From: Actinoplanes philippinensis
GTDB lineage: Bacteria > Actinomycetota > Actinomycetes > Mycobacteriales > Micromonosporaceae
Reading direction: 5' to 3'
DNA length: 64,000 bases
Assembly: GCF_900113015.1 (NCBI RefSeq)
Contig: NZ_FONV01000011.1
Span: forward strand, 62,001-126,000
The notes beneath the pieces were generated by a model. That model did no database searches. It had not been told where the DNA came from and saw nothing but the letters and a program-made list of their open reading frames with translations. Of the stretch, positions 12,557-21,163 are shown piece after piece. Within the stretch, counting starts at the first letter, position 1. Each line of letters begins with the position of its first letter. The position numbers and the translations under genes are program-made.

Positions 12557-12913
12557 ATGGTCCGGTTGTTCATCCTCCTGGCCGGGGCGGCGCTCGTGCT
12601 GCTCGTCCTGGCTCTGATCAGCGTCCTGTCGGCCGAGCGGGTGCGTAACGCGCCGCGCGCCGTCTGGATCCTGGTGGTCCTGCTGGTCCCGATCGCCGGC
12701 CCGATCATCTACCTCTTCGCGGGCCGGCCGATCGATCGCGGCGCCCGTCCCTCCCGGCGGCCCGCCTCCCCCGACGACGATCCCGACTTCCTGCGATCCA
12801 TGGGCGGCGACGAGCAGTCACGCCGCGACCGGGAGCTGCTGGCCCAGTGGGAGCGGGAGATCCATCAGGAGCGGGAGATCCATCAGGACGACGAGCAGCA
12901 GGACCGCCCCTGA
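12557..12913 (+). CDS. PLD-nuclease N-terminal domain (PLDc_N) membrane protein
   Basis: A 118-residue protein with an N-terminal transmembrane helix (FILLAGAALVLLVLALISVL) and a second one, VWILVVLLVPIAGPIIYLFAG. The second contains the characteristic P-x-x-GP-x-x-Y pattern of the PLDc_N family. The hydrophilic tail of about 60 residues is strongly charged and ends in a duplicated EREIHQ motif. The ATG at 12557 has GGGAGAGG about 12 nt upstream. The family usually caps cardiolipin synthases or stands alone, as here. No HKD phospholipase domain is attached. It converges on the Hsp70-like gene with 8 bp between stops. Confidence 0.75.
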   Translation: MVRLFILLAGAALVLLVLALISVLSAERVRNAPRAVWILVVLLVPIAGPIIYLFAGRPIDRGARPSRRPASPDDDPDFLRSMGGDEQSRRDRELLAQWEREIHQEREIHQDDEQQDRP

Positions 12914-12921
12914 CCCCCACC

Positions 12922-15180
12922 TCAGCGCAGGCCGAGCAGCTCCGCGATCTGCTTGAAGACGTCGACAGCGTCCTGCTCGATCGTGGCGTCGTTGCCCCAA
13001 CCGAAGGCGAGGACCAGCGCCGCGATCGGCACGGTGATCATCACTACGAGGCTGAGCAGGATCTGGAGCGCGCGGCGGATCCGGCCGCGCCGGCGTGGGC
13101 GGCGGACCAGGGCCGGCTCCGGCGTGGGCTGCGGCACGGCGGCCGTCGCGCGCGGCGGCGGGGACACCGGGCGGGCCGAGCCCACCGCCGGTGAGACCGG
13201 ACGGGAGTGGATCACCACGGGTTGCTGGGCACGCTGCGGGCGGGCCGGTGGTCCGGGTTTGCGCTGCGGGGGTACGGGTGTCCGGCTCTCGTACTCCGGC
13301 GGGCTGGTGGCGACGGTCGCGTCCGGGTCCGGGCGCCACGTCACGGAGGCGGCGTGCGGCCACGGGTCGACCGGCGGCCGCAGATGCGGCGGGGTGTCCG
13401 GGGCGGACGGACGTGCCGGCCGGCTGGGGCCACGGCCCGGTCCGGCGCCCGTGGGCCCGTCCGGACGCGGTTGCCGTTGCGGCAGCGCCCCGGCGTCGGC
13501 GGCGCGGGCCGGCCCGGGCTGCGCCGGAATCACGGCTGCCGACGGCGTCTTGACCGTCTCGGCGGACGGCTCGATCCCGGCGTCCGCCTCGGCGCCGGCG
13601 AGGGCCACCTCGACCGGCACGTGCCCGGCCGGCGCCTGCTCGGACGCCACGGCCGGCACCGGCGTGGTCGCGGGCCGCAGCACCGGCTTGTCCACCAGCA
13701 CGGTCGGCCGGTCCGCCTCGATCTGAGCCTTCGACGCGACAACGGTGGGCCGGTCGTCGAGCGGCTTCGCGGCGACCACCGTGGGCCGGTCGTCCAGCGG
13801 CTTCGCGACGACCGTGGGCCGGCCGTCCAGCAGCGACCTGGGCGCGACGACCGTCGGCCGATCGTCCTGCAGCGATTTCGCGGCCACCACGGTCGGCCGA
13901 TCATCCAGCAGCGATTTCGCGGCGACCACCGTCGGCCGATCGTCCAGCAGCGACTTCGCGGCCACCGTCGGGCGGTCGTCCAGCGGCGGCGCGGGGCGAT
14001 CGGCCGGCCCGGCGGCGTCACCGGCCGGTTCCTCCGCCTTGACCGGCAGGTATTTCGACGGCAGCCGCAGCTCTTCGGTCGGGCCGGGCGCGGCCGGCTC
14101 GGTGGTGAGCAGGGCGGCTCCGGCCAGGATGCTGCCCTCGGCGACGACCAGCTCGGGCTGCTCGATGGCGACCGGAGGGTCGCCGAGCGCGCGGTGCAGC
14201 AGCGTCGCCACGAGCGGGATCCGGCTGGCGCCGCCGACCAGGAACACCCCGGCGAGGCGACCCTCCGGAAGATCCGCCCAGCGCAGGAGATTTTGCGTGA
14301 TCTGAACTGTCTGCTCCAGCACCGGCCGGGCGACCGTCTCCAGCTCCTCGCGGGTCAGATGCGCCTCGACGTCGAGCAGCGGGACCACGAAGTCGGCGGA
14401 CTGGGCGCGGGAGAGGCGTTCCTTGGCGATCCGCACGTCGTCCCAGAGCTGGCGGCGGGCGCGGCGCTCCTCGACGGTGGCCGGCTCCATCAGGCGGCCC
14501 CACTCATCGGTGCGCAGGTGCTCGACGACCGCGGCGTCCACGTCCAGGCCACCGATGTCGTCCCGGCCGTCGACGGCGAGGACCTCGAACCCCGACGACG
14601 TCCGCGCGACGACGCTGGCGTCGAACGTGCCGGCCCCGAAGTCGTGCACCATCACGACCGACCCGATCGGCACGTCACGGCCGAGGACCTCGGCGAAGTA
14701 GGTGGCCGCGGCGACCGGCTCGGCGACCAGGCGGGCGCCCTCCAGACCGGCCCGGGCAGCGGCGTCGGCCAGCAGCGTACGGCGAGTGGCGCCCCAGGTG
14801 GCCGGGCAGGTGAGGGTGACCTCCGGACGATACGGCCCGACCGCCCGGTGCCACTCCTCGGCGACCCGGGCCAGGACGGCCGCGATCAGGTCGACCGTCT
14901 CGAACTCGCGCTCACCGAGCAGCACCAGGCCGTCGTCGACCCGCCGTTTCGGGTTGGGCTCGAACCGGGCCGGGTCGAGGCGCGCGCTGTGCACGGCATC
15001 CCGCCCGACCAGCAGGTTGCCGCCGGAGTCGGCGAAGACGGCGGACGGCAGCAGCGGGGAACCGTCGACCAGGATCGGGCGGGCGCGACCGTCCGGCCAT
15101 CGCGCCACGGCGACGGTGTTCGAGGTGCCGAAGTCGACGCCGAGGGCGTACCGCTTCGGACCACCCTGGTCGATGGACAT
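12922..15180 (-). CDS. Hsp70/DnaK-like ATPase with repetitive tail and C-terminal membrane anchor
   Basis: A 752-residue protein. Residues 1-360 form an actin/Hsp70-type ATPase: phosphate loops GVDFGTSNTVAV and VHDFGAGTFDASV, and adenosine motif FLVGGASRIPLV. The second loop has Ala where DnaK has Gly. There is no peptide-binding domain. Residues about 397-498 hold eight DRPTV repeats. A proline-rich stretch to about 690 and one transmembrane helix (ALQILLSLVVMITVPIAALV) then leave a short C-terminal end. It is therefore a membrane-tethered actin-like ATPase rather than a classical chaperone. A TAGACT box 6 nt before the ATG suggests a leaderless mRNA. No DnaJ or GrpE neighbour is present. 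Confidence 0.9.
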   Translation of the reverse strand: MSIDQGGPKRYALGVDFGTSNTVAVARWPDGRARPILVDGSPLLPSAVFADSGGNLLVGRDAVHSARLDPARFEPNPKRRVDDGLVLLGEREFETVDLIAAVLARVAEEWHRAVGPYRPEVTLTCPATWGATRRTLLADAAARAGLEGARLVAEPVAAATYFAEVLGRDVPIGSVVMVHDFGAGTFDASVVARTSSGFEVLAVDGRDDIGGLDVDAAVVEHLRTDEWGRLMEPATVEERRARRQLWDDVRIAKERLSRAQSADFVVPLLDVEAHLTREELETVARPVLEQTVQITQNLLRWADLPEGRLAGVFLVGGASRIPLVATLLHRALGDPPVAIEQPELVVAEGSILAGAALLTTEPAAPGPTEELRLPSKYLPVKAEEPAGDAAGPADRPAPPLDDRPTVAAKSLLDDRPTVVAAKSLLDDRPTVVAAKSLQDDRPTVVAPRSLLDGRPTVVAKPLDDRPTVVAAKPLDDRPTVVASKAQIEADRPTVLVDKPVLRPATTPVPAVASEQAPAGHVPVEVALAGAEADAGIEPSAETVKTPSAAVIPAQPGPARAADAGALPQRQPRPDGPTGAGPGRGPSRPARPSAPDTPPHLRPPVDPWPHAASVTWRPDPDATVATSPPEYESRTPVPPQRKPGPPARPQRAQQPVVIHSRPVSPAVGSARPVSPPPRATAAVPQPTPEPALVRRPRRRGRIRRALQILLSLVVMITVPIAALVLAFGWGNDATIEQDAVDVFKQIAELLGLR
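13697..13986. repeat. DRPTV-encoding tandem repeats in the Hsp70-like gene
   Basis: Eight repeats of about 33-39 bp encode variants of LDDRPTVVAAKSL. The core Asp-Arg-Pro-Thr-Val is retained in all but one copy (DGRPTV). Spacing varies by one or two residues, so this is an imperfect in-frame minisatellite. The invariant Thr in each copy could be a phosphorylation site for Ser/Thr kinases; that is inference. Confidence 0.92.
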
Positions 15181-15186
15181 GTCCGC

Positions 15187-15192
15187 AGTCTA
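15187..15192 (-). promoter_or_regulatory. Candidate -10 box of the Hsp70-like gene (leaderless)
   Basis: TAGACT on the minus strand ends 6 nt before the ATG at 15180, and no ribosome binding site separates them. This is the geometry of a leaderless actinobacterial transcript. Confidence 0.5.
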
Positions 15193-15222
15193 GGCAATGA
15201 CTGCCCGCATCCGGGCGATCCA

Positions 15223-15996
15223 CTACCTGCCGGTGAACTCGGGGGCCCGCTTCTCGACGAACGCGGTAGTGCCTTCGAGCCGATCGTCGGTGGCGAACAG
15301 GCCCGCGAACAGGTGCGACTCCAGCGCCAGGCCGGACGCGAGGTCACCGTTCAGCCCGCCGTCGACGGCCTGTTTCGCGGCGCGCAACGCCAGGGCCGGG
15401 CCTGTCGTGTACTGCCGGACCAGGTCGACCGCCGCCGCATACACCTCGGCGGCCGGAACCACCCGGTCGGCCAGGCCGATCCGCAGCGCCTCCGCGCTGT
15501 CCACCATCCGGCCGGAGAAGATCAGATCCTTCGCCTTGGCCGGGCCGATCAGCCGGGCCAGCCGCTGGGTGCCGCCCGCGCCCGGGATGAGGCCGAGCTT
15601 GATCTCCGGCTGGCCGAGTTTCGCGTCCTCGGCGATCACCCGCCAGTCACAGGCCAGGGCCAGCTCGCAGCCGCCGCCCAGGGCGTAGCCGGTGATCGCG
15701 GCGACGACCGGTTTCGGGATCCGGGCGACCGTGTCGAAGGCCCCGGAGAGCGCGTGCACCCGGGCCACCATCTCCTGGTACGTCACGCTGGTGAACTCGG
15801 TGATGTCGGCGCCGGCCGCGAAGTGCTTCCCGGCGCCGTGCACGACCACGGCCCGCACTGACGCGTCCGCCGCGGCGGCGTGCGCGGCGGCCCGCAACTC
15901 CTCCTGGACCTGGGTGTTCAGCGCGTTCACCGGTGGCCGTTCGAGCCGGATCGTGCCGATGCCGTCCGTCACTTCGAGCCGCACGAACTCGCCCAC
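15223..15996 (-). CDS. Enoyl-CoA hydratase/isomerase family protein
   Basis: A 257-residue crotonase-fold enzyme, normal for enoyl-CoA hydratases that hydrate trans-2-enoyl-CoA in beta-oxidation. The oxyanion-hole segment HFAAGADITEF is present. Both catalytic glutamates expected of a hydratase are seen, in GGGCELALACDW and in GQPEIKLGLIPGAGGTQRL. I set the start at GTG 15996 because GGGAGG lies 5 nt upstream. A start at 16086 would add 30 arginine-rich residues and run into the divergent gene. It stands alone on this strand. EtfAB and the 3-hydroxyacyl-CoA dehydrogenase at the right edge are plausible pathway partners. Confidence 0.93.
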   Translation of the reverse strand: MGEFVRLEVTDGIGTIRLERPPVNALNTQVQEELRAAAHAAAADASVRAVVVHGAGKHFAAGADITEFTSVTYQEMVARVHALSGAFDTVARIPKPVVAAITGYALGGGCELALACDWRVIAEDAKLGQPEIKLGLIPGAGGTQRLARLIGPAKAKDLIFSGRMVDSAEALRIGLADRVVPAAEVYAAAVDLVRQYTTGPALALRAAKQAVDGGLNGDLASGLALESHLFAGLFATDDRLEGTTAFVEKRAPEFTGR

Positions 15997-16078
15997 CCGG
16001 ACCTCCCTGTCATCGAGTCGTTTCGCCGCCAGCCTACGACGGGTAGGGATTAGATTGGGGTCCCTGGGGAGGAAGAAG

Positions 16079-16540
16079 ATGACCACGTACTACCGGGATC
16101 CGGAAGTGCTGATCACGTCATCCGGCGTCTGGATGAACGGCCGCGAGTTCCGGCTGCCCGAGCTGATCCAGGTCTGGTATACGAAGGGCGCCCGCTCCTG
16201 GGGCGTCATCGCCTGGCGGGGCGCGCTCGGCCTGGCCGTGCTCCTGCCGCTGCTGGTGGGCGCGCTCGCCGTGCTGGTGGCGCTGCTGCTGGACATGTCA
16301 CTCGGGACCACGGTGGCCATGGTCGTCGGCGGCATCCTGGTCGGCCTGGCCGTGGTGCCGGTCGCCGATCTGATGCTGGAGCGCGTCGACCGGTCGTACG
16401 ACCGGGGCAGCCGGACCCTGGAGATCTGGGGCCGGGTCCGCGGCGGCGACGTCCTGCTGATGCGGACGAACAACGCCCAGCGGTTCGGTCGCATCTACCG
16501 GGCCCTGCAGCGTGCCCTGGAGCCGGCGGTGCGCCGATGA
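16079..16540 (+). CDS. DUF6232-like membrane protein
   Basis: A 153-residue protein with an N-terminal beta-type segment (TTYYRDPEVLITSSGVWMNGREFRL). Two transmembrane helices follow at about 44-68 and 75-98, then a soluble C-terminal part with repeated basic residues. This layout, opening YYRDPxVxIT, matches small actinobacterial proteins grouped as DUF6232; I assign it by resemblance only. The ATG at 16079 has a clear GGGGAGGA site. TAGATT at 16051-16056 is a candidate -10 box. It is divergent from the enoyl-CoA hydratase gene with about 80 bp between starts. Confidence 0.65.
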   Translation: MTTYYRDPEVLITSSGVWMNGREFRLPELIQVWYTKGARSWGVIAWRGALGLAVLLPLLVGALAVLVALLLDMSLGTTVAMVVGGILVGLAVVPVADLMLERVDRSYDRGSRTLEIWGRVRGGDVLLMRTNNAQRFGRIYRALQRALEPAVRR

Positions 16541-16559
16541 GCGAGTTCGCGAGCGCATC

Positions 16560-16916
16560 GTGGTGAGGCGGGATGCCGCCGGGCTGGCGGCGATGCTCGG
16601 CGGCATGGGGGTGCTGCACTTCGTGGCGCCGAAACCGTTCGACGGCATCGTGCCGCGTTCCCTGCCCGGGTCCCCTCGCACCTGGACGTATCTGAGCGGC
16701 GTCGCCGAGCTGGCGGTGGCCGCCGCCGTCGCGCACCCGCGCACCCGCCGGGCCGGTGGGCTGGCCGCGGCAGCGCTGTTCGTGGCGGTCTTCCCGGCGA
16801 ACGTGCGGATGGCGGCGGACTGGCGGCACGCCTCACCGGCGAAACGGGCCATCGCCTACGGGCGGCTGCCGCTGCAGGCGCCGCTGATCGCCTGGGCACT
16901 TCGGGTGGCCCGCTGA
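16560..16916 (+). CDS. DoxX-family small membrane protein
   Basis: About 118 residues with four hydrophobic helices. The sequence GGMGVLHFVAPKPFDGIVP near the N-terminus and FPANVRMAADW near the middle are typical of DoxX/MauE-like membrane proteins. The start is uncertain: GTG at 16560 or 16563 is in frame, neither with a good ribosome site. The stretch ATGAGCGAGTTCGCGAGCGC just before it opens only a 9-codon reading frame. The gene follows the DUF6232-like gene by 19 bp and may be read from the same transcript. Function in this family is not settled. Confidence 0.7.
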   Translation: MVRRDAAGLAAMLGGMGVLHFVAPKPFDGIVPRSLPGSPRTWTYLSGVAELAVAAAVAHPRTRRAGGLAAAALFVAVFPANVRMAADWRHASPAKRAIAYGRLPLQAPLIAWALRVAR

Positions 16917-16967
16917 TTCGGGCGTTTCCAGGCGCAAAGTGTCCTGGTTAGCGACGATCAGGACATC

Positions 16968-17927
16968 ATGAGAGGCATCGGGGTACGGCCGCACCGCGCA
17001 CGCCGCGCGACAGGTGATTCGCAGACGGACGAGCCGCTCGCCCGGGATCAGGCGGTACGGCTGGTCATCGAGGTGTGTGAGCGCGCCGCGACCGGCGACA
17101 TGGAGGCCCGGGTCCCGGTGCTCGGCGGCTCCGAGCAGGCGGTCCGGTTCCGTTCGGCGGTCAACGGCCTGCTGGATCACGTGGACGCGTTCGTCCGGGA
17201 GGCCGGCGCCGCGTCGGCGGCCGCTGCCGAGGGCCGGTTCCACCGGCGGTTCCTGACTCAGGGGCTGGCCGGGACGTTCCGGGCGGCGGCCGAGCAGATC
17301 ACCCACTCCAACCAGGTGATGAGCCGGACGGCGGCCCAGTTCGCGGAGGCGGCCCGGCAGCGGCAGGCGCTCGCCGACGATCTGGAGTCGGCGGTGCTGA
17401 CCGTCTCCGAACAGGTCGCGACGGCCGCGACCGAGATGGGCCGGTCGGCGAACGGGCTGGCCGACTTCGCCCGCGTCGCGGTCACCGACGCCGAACGCGG
17501 CCTGGGCACGGTGTCGTCGCTGCGGTCCTCCTCGGACGAGATCCGGCACGCCGTGGACCTGATCAATCAGGTGGCTGCACAGACCCGGCTGCTGGCCCTG
17601 AACGCGACGATCGAGGCGGCCCGGGCGGGCTCGGCCGGGCGCGGGTTCGGTGTGGTCGCCAACGAGGTGAAGAACCTCGCCAACGAGACCAGCGCCTCCA
17701 GCGAGCAGATCATGAACCAGGTCAACACGGTGCAGCAGTCGGCGGCCGACGCGATCGGCGTGCTGGAGGCGGTGACCAACCGGATCCGCGAGATGAGCGG
17801 CCTGGTCGAGGGCATCGCGCTGGCCGTCGACGGCGGGCGGCACACCGACAACGCCGGGCTGTCGCAGCTGGCCGAGGTGCTGCGGGCCGAGGTCTCCCGG
17901 TTCGTCACGACCATTCGCGAGTCCTGA
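16968..17927 (+). CDS. Soluble methyl-accepting chemotaxis-type protein (MCP-1)
   Basis: A 319-residue cytoplasmic protein with no transmembrane segment. Residues 25-130 form a helical region resembling a degenerate HAMP or linker. From about 140 on it is an MCP signalling coiled coil with the hairpin tip LLALNATIEAARAGSAGRGFGVVANEVKNLA-type sequence (about 205-240). That tip is where CheA and CheW dock in known receptors. It starts at ATG 16968 with AGGACATC upstream. It is the first of three adjacent genes (MCP, PAS, MCP). The sensory input presumably comes from a partner, since it has no sensor domain of its own. No cheA or cheW is in the window. Confidence 0.9.
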   Translation: MRGIGVRPHRARRATGDSQTDEPLARDQAVRLVIEVCERAATGDMEARVPVLGGSEQAVRFRSAVNGLLDHVDAFVREAGAASAAAAEGRFHRRFLTQGLAGTFRAAAEQITHSNQVMSRTAAQFAEAARQRQALADDLESAVLTVSEQVATAATEMGRSANGLADFARVAVTDAERGLGTVSSLRSSSDEIRHAVDLINQVAAQTRLLALNATIEAARAGSAGRGFGVVANEVKNLANETSASSEQIMNQVNTVQQSAADAIGVLEAVTNRIREMSGLVEGIALAVDGGRHTDNAGLSQLAEVLRAEVSRFVTTIRES

Positions 17928-17978
17928 TGTCCTGATAAGGCCAACTTTTCGGCGTTAAACCTGCAAAATCAGATCACC

Positions 17979-18521
17979 ATGAAAAACACTCGGGTACGGC
18001 CCACCGGTCGCGAACGCACTTTCAGCGAGGATGAGCTGATCGTCACGAAGACCGACCCGCGGGGATCCATCACCTACGCCAACGACGTCTTCCTGCGCAT
18101 GTCCGCCCTCCACGAGGAGGACGCGCTCGGACAGCCACACAATCTGATCCGGCACCCGGACATGCCACGTGCCGTGTTCAAACTCCTCTGGGACACCCTC
18201 AAGGACCGGCGGGAGATGTTCGCCTACGTGGTGAACCTCGCCGCCGACGGTGCCCACTACTGGGTGTTCGCGCATGTCACACCCTCCTATGACGACACCG
18301 GCCGGGTCGTCGGCTACCACTCCAACCGCCGGGTCCCGTCCCGGAGCGCGGTCACCGCCGCCGACGACCTGTACCGGGTGCTGCGCGCCGCCGAGAGCCG
18401 CCACGACCGCCCGCAGGACGCGGTCGCCGCCGGCCACGCCGCGCTCCAGCAGATCCTCGCCGAACGCAACCGCACCTACGACGAGCTGGTCTGGGACCTG
18501 TCCGCGGGAGGAGCCCGATGA
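17979..18521 (+). CDS. Aer-like PAS-domain protein
   Basis: A 180-residue cytoplasmic protein. Residues about 20-125 are a PAS domain close to the aerotaxis receptor Aer: [41 protein letters not shown] and [15 protein letters not shown]. Aer PAS domains bind FAD and sense redox state. The same ligand is likely but cannot be proved here. The last 50 residues are helical. Its stop overlaps the start of MCP-2 (ATGA), so the two are coupled and probably act together as a split receptor. No strong ribosome binding site precedes the ATG. Confidence 0.9.
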   Translation: MKNTRVRPTGRERTFSEDELIVTKTDPRGSITYANDVFLRMSALHEEDALGQPHNLIRHPDMPRAVFKLLWDTLKDRREMFAYVVNLAADGAHYWVFAHVTPSYDDTGRVVGYHSNRRVPSRSAVTAADDLYRVLRAAESRHDRPQDAVAAGHAALQQILAERNRTYDELVWDLSAGGAR

Positions 18522-19441
18522 CTCACCACCCGGCCCTTTCGGCGCCCGCGGGGAACGGTGACGACGAGGCGATGTACGCGATAGCCGACGTCTGCCGCCG
18601 CGCCGCCGGCGGGGACTTCGAGGCGCGTGTGCCCCGGCTCGGCGACTCGGACGCCTTCGTCGAGGCCCGCTCGGCCATCAACGAGCTGCTGGATCGTACC
18701 GACGCGTTCGTGCGGGAGGCCGGGGCGGCGTCCGCGGCCGGGGCGGCCGGCAACTTCTACCGGCGGTTCCTCTCCGGGGGGATGGGCGGGGCGTACCGCC
18801 GGGCCGCCGAGGAGATCGGCCGGTCCGGCGACGCGATGAGCCGCAACGCCGACGAGATCGCCGCGGCCGCCGAGTCCCGGCTGACGTTCGCCGACGAGTT
18901 GGAGTCCGCGGTGCTGGCCCTCTCCGAACGCATCGCCACCTCGGCCGGTGAGATGGGCCGCTCCGCGAACGGCCTGGCCGGCTTCGCCCGGGCCGCGGTC
19001 ACCGACGCCGAACGCGGGCTCGGCACCGTCAACGACCTGCGCCGCTCCTCCGGCCAGATCCGCAAGGCCGTCGACCTGATCAACCGGGTCGCGATGCAGA
19101 CGCAGCTGCTCTCGCTCAACGCCTCCATCGAGGCCGCCCGGGCCGGGGCCGCCGGACGCGGGTTCAGCGTGGTCGCCAACGAGGTCAAGACCCTCGCCAA
19201 CGAGACCGGCGAATCCAGCGGCGAGATCATCGACCAGGTCGACGCGGTGCAGGCGGCCTCCGAGGACGCGGTACGGGTGCTGCGCGCCGTCACCGACCGG
19301 ATCCGCGAGATGAGCACCCTGATCGACGGCATCGCCGCGGCCGTCGACGGGGACACCGCGCACGAGACGACCGGCCTGTCCGAACTGGCCACCGTCCTGC
19401 GTACCGAGGTCGAACGCTTCCTCACCGCCGCCCGGGCCTGA
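18518..19441 (+). CDS. Soluble methyl-accepting chemotaxis-type protein (MCP-2)
   Basis: A 307-residue paralogue of MCP-1, also without transmembrane helices. The N-terminal 120 residues align with MCP-1 ([30 protein letters not shown]). The signalling tip reads [20 protein letters not shown] followed by [13 protein letters not shown]. It starts inside the last codons of the PAS gene with GGGAGGAG upstream, so equimolar expression with the PAS protein is likely. The tandem MCP copies suggest mixed receptor arrays. An inverted repeat covers its stop codon and probably ends both this gene and the convergent ribokinase gene. Confidence 0.9.
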   Translation: MTHHPALSAPAGNGDDEAMYAIADVCRRAAGGDFEARVPRLGDSDAFVEARSAINELLDRTDAFVREAGAASAAGAAGNFYRRFLSGGMGGAYRRAAEEIGRSGDAMSRNADEIAAAAESRLTFADELESAVLALSERIATSAGEMGRSANGLAGFARAAVTDAERGLGTVNDLRRSSGQIRKAVDLINRVAMQTQLLSLNASIEAARAGAAGRGFSVVANEVKTLANETGESSGEIIDQVDAVQAASEDAVRVLRAVTDRIREMSTLIDGIAAAVDGDTAHETTGLSELATVLRTEVERFLTAARA

Positions 19442-19465
19442 CCCGGGCACGACGCCGTCAGGCCC
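19434..19465. terminator. Bidirectional terminator-like stem-loop
   Basis: Perfect 9-bp arms GGGCCTGAC / GTCAGGCCC with a 14-nt loop. They overlap the stop codons of the convergent MCP-2 and ribokinase genes. There is no T-run, so it may act as a GC-rich hairpin terminator or an mRNA end stabiliser. Confidence 0.5.
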
Positions 19466-20348
19466 CGGCGTACAGCGCTTCGATGTCGGACCTGGTGGGC
19501 AGGGCGTTGCTGGCGCCCACCCGGCGGACACACGCGGCCCCGGCGGCGTTCGCCCAGCGGACCGCGTCGATCAGGTCGCGGCCCTCACCCCAGGCCACGG
19601 CCAGCGCGCCGGTGAAGGCGTCACCGGCCGCCGTGGTGTCGGCGACCTCCACCCGGAAAGCAGGGACGTGCACGTCGGCGCCGTCCCGGTCGGCATACCG
19701 GGAGCCGTTGCCGCTGAGCGTCAGCACCACCCGGGGCACCAGGGCCAGCAGCGCCGCCACATCCGGATCGTCGCCGCCGGTGATGGCCCGTGCCTCGGTC
19801 TCGTTGACGACCAGCAGGTCCACCTCGTCGAGCAGACCGGACGGCAGCACCCGGGCGGGCGCCGCGTTCAAAATGGTGCGGGTGCCGGCGGCCCGGCCGG
19901 CCCGCAGCGCGGCGTGCACCGTGGCCATCGGGATCTCCTGCTGGCACAGCAGCACGTCGGCGGCGCCGATCGCGGACGTCTCCTCGCCGGTGAGGCCGAC
20001 GAAGGTGCGGTTGGCCCCCGGGCTGACCAGGATGGAGTTCTCCCCCGCGCGGTCCACCATGATGACGGCCACCCCGGACGAGCCGTAGCTGGTCCGTACC
20101 AGATCGACGCCCACACCGGCCGACGCCAACCGCGCGTTGAGGGTGACGCCGAAGGAATCGGAGCCGATGGCTCCCAGGAAGACCGTCTCGCCGCCGGCGA
20201 GCGCCGCGGCGATCGCCTGGTTGGAGCCCTTGCCGCCCGGGGTCATCACGAAGTCGTCGCCGAGCACCGTCTCACCCGGCCGGGGGAGGGCCGGCGCCAG
20301 CCCGACCAGGTCCATGTTCGCGCTGCCCGCGACGACGACCCGGGTCAT
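19458..20348 (-). CDS. rbsK: Ribokinase (PfkB family)
   Basis: Phosphorylates ribose, or a related sugar, at O5 using ATP. The 296-residue protein has the ribokinase opening VVVAGSANMDLV, the glycine-rich substrate motif GGKGSNQAIAAALAGG, and the C-terminal PfkB signature DTTAAGDAFTGALAVAW with the catalytic Asp. Length is typical. Its ATG overlaps the stop of the upstream ABC ATPase gene (TGATG), so it is the second cistron of that unit. No ribose transporter permease lies nearby. Another pentose or nucleoside-derived sugar is possible. Confidence 0.9.
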   Translation of the reverse strand: MTRVVVAGSANMDLVGLAPALPRPGETVLGDDFVMTPGGKGSNQAIAAALAGGETVFLGAIGSDSFGVTLNARLASAGVGVDLVRTSYGSSGVAVIMVDRAGENSILVSPGANRTFVGLTGEETSAIGAADVLLCQQEIPMATVHAALRAGRAAGTRTILNAAPARVLPSGLLDEVDLLVVNETEARAITGGDDPDVAALLALVPRVVLTLSGNGSRYADRDGADVHVPAFRVEVADTTAAGDAFTGALAVAWGEGRDLIDAVRWANAAGAACVRRVGASNALPTRSDIEALYAGA

Positions 20349-21163
20349 CAGCCGGCCCGTGCGGTGTACCGATCGCCGAACCGGTCGACGATCAGCGGCA
20401 GCCCGAAGGTCTTCGTCAGGTTCTCCGCGGTCATCACCTCGCCGAGCAGGCCCGCCGCGACGACAGTGCCCTCCCTGAGCAGCAGACCGTGGGTGAAGCC
20501 CGGCGGGATCTCCTCCACGTGGTGGGTGACGAGCACCATGGCCGGGGCGTCCGGATCGAGGGCCAGCTCGGTGAGGTGGCCGATCAGCGTCTCCCGGCCG
20601 CCCAGGTCCAGGCCCGCGGTCGGCTCGTCGAGCAGCATCAGCTCGGGATCGGTCATCAGCGCGCGGGCGATCTGGGTGCGCTTGCGCTCCCCCTCGGACA
20701 GCGTGCCGAACTCACGCTCGGCGAACGCCCCGATGCCGAGCTGATCGAGCAGCTCCCTGGCCCGCGCCTCGTCCTGCGGGTCGTAGCTCTCCCGCCAGCG
20801 GCCGACCACCGACCACGCGGCCGTCACCACCACGTCGAGCACCCGCTCGGACGGCGGCACCTGATCGGCGAACCGGCCGGTGGTGATGCCCACCCGGGTC
20901 CGCAGCTCGGTCACATCGGTCCGGCCCAGCTTCTCACCCAGGACGTACGCGTTACCGCGTGTCGGATGCAGCCGGGCGGACGCCAGGTTGAGCAGGGTCG
21001 TCTTGCCCGCGCCGTTCGGGCCGAGCACCACCCACCGCTCGTCCAGCTCGACCTGCCAGGACAGGTCACGGATCAGGTAGTTGCCCCCACGCACCACGTT
21101 CACGCGGTCGAAGGCGATGACGGTGTCCTCGTCGGGCGGAATGGATACGGCAGCCTCGCGCAC
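20348..21163 (-). CDS. ABC transporter ATP-binding protein, stand-alone
   Basis: A 271-residue ATPase with Walker A GPNGAGKTT, a signature loop reading LSEGERKRTQIARAL, Walker B LMLLDEPTAGLD, and the switch His in LVTHHVEEIP. The body resembles the YlmA/ModF-like cytosolic ATPases of actinobacteria that often stand next to a ribokinase. No permease gene adjoins it, so it may not transport anything. I chose GTG 21163 as start (REAAVSIPPDEDTV). The longer frame to 21250 is arginine- and glycine-rich and covers the intergenic region. It is coupled by overlap to rbsK. Confidence 0.85.
   Translation of the reverse strand: MREAAVSIPPDEDTVIAFDRVNVVRGGNYLIRDLSWQVELDERWVVLGPNGAGKTTLLNLASARLHPTRGNAYVLGEKLGRTDVTELRTRVGITTGRFADQVPPSERVLDVVVTAAWSVVGRWRESYDPQDEARARELLDQLGIGAFAEREFGTLSEGERKRTQIARALMTDPELMLLDEPTAGLDLGGRETLIGHLTELALDPDAPAMVLVTHHVEEIPPGFTHGLLLREGTVVAAGLLGEVMTAENLTKTFGLPLIVDRFGDRYTARAG

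Noticed and set aside
12922-15180. Annotation as DnaK
   Set aside because: The peptide-binding domain is absent, the tail is repetitive with a membrane anchor, and no grpE or dnaJ adjoins it.
13207-15861. 884-codon plus-strand open frame opposite the Hsp70-like and enoyl-CoA hydratase genes
   Set aside because: It runs across two well-defined minus-strand genes and their intergenic gap, and its product is arginine/glycine-rich without motifs; it is the usual antisense artefact of GC-rich DNA.
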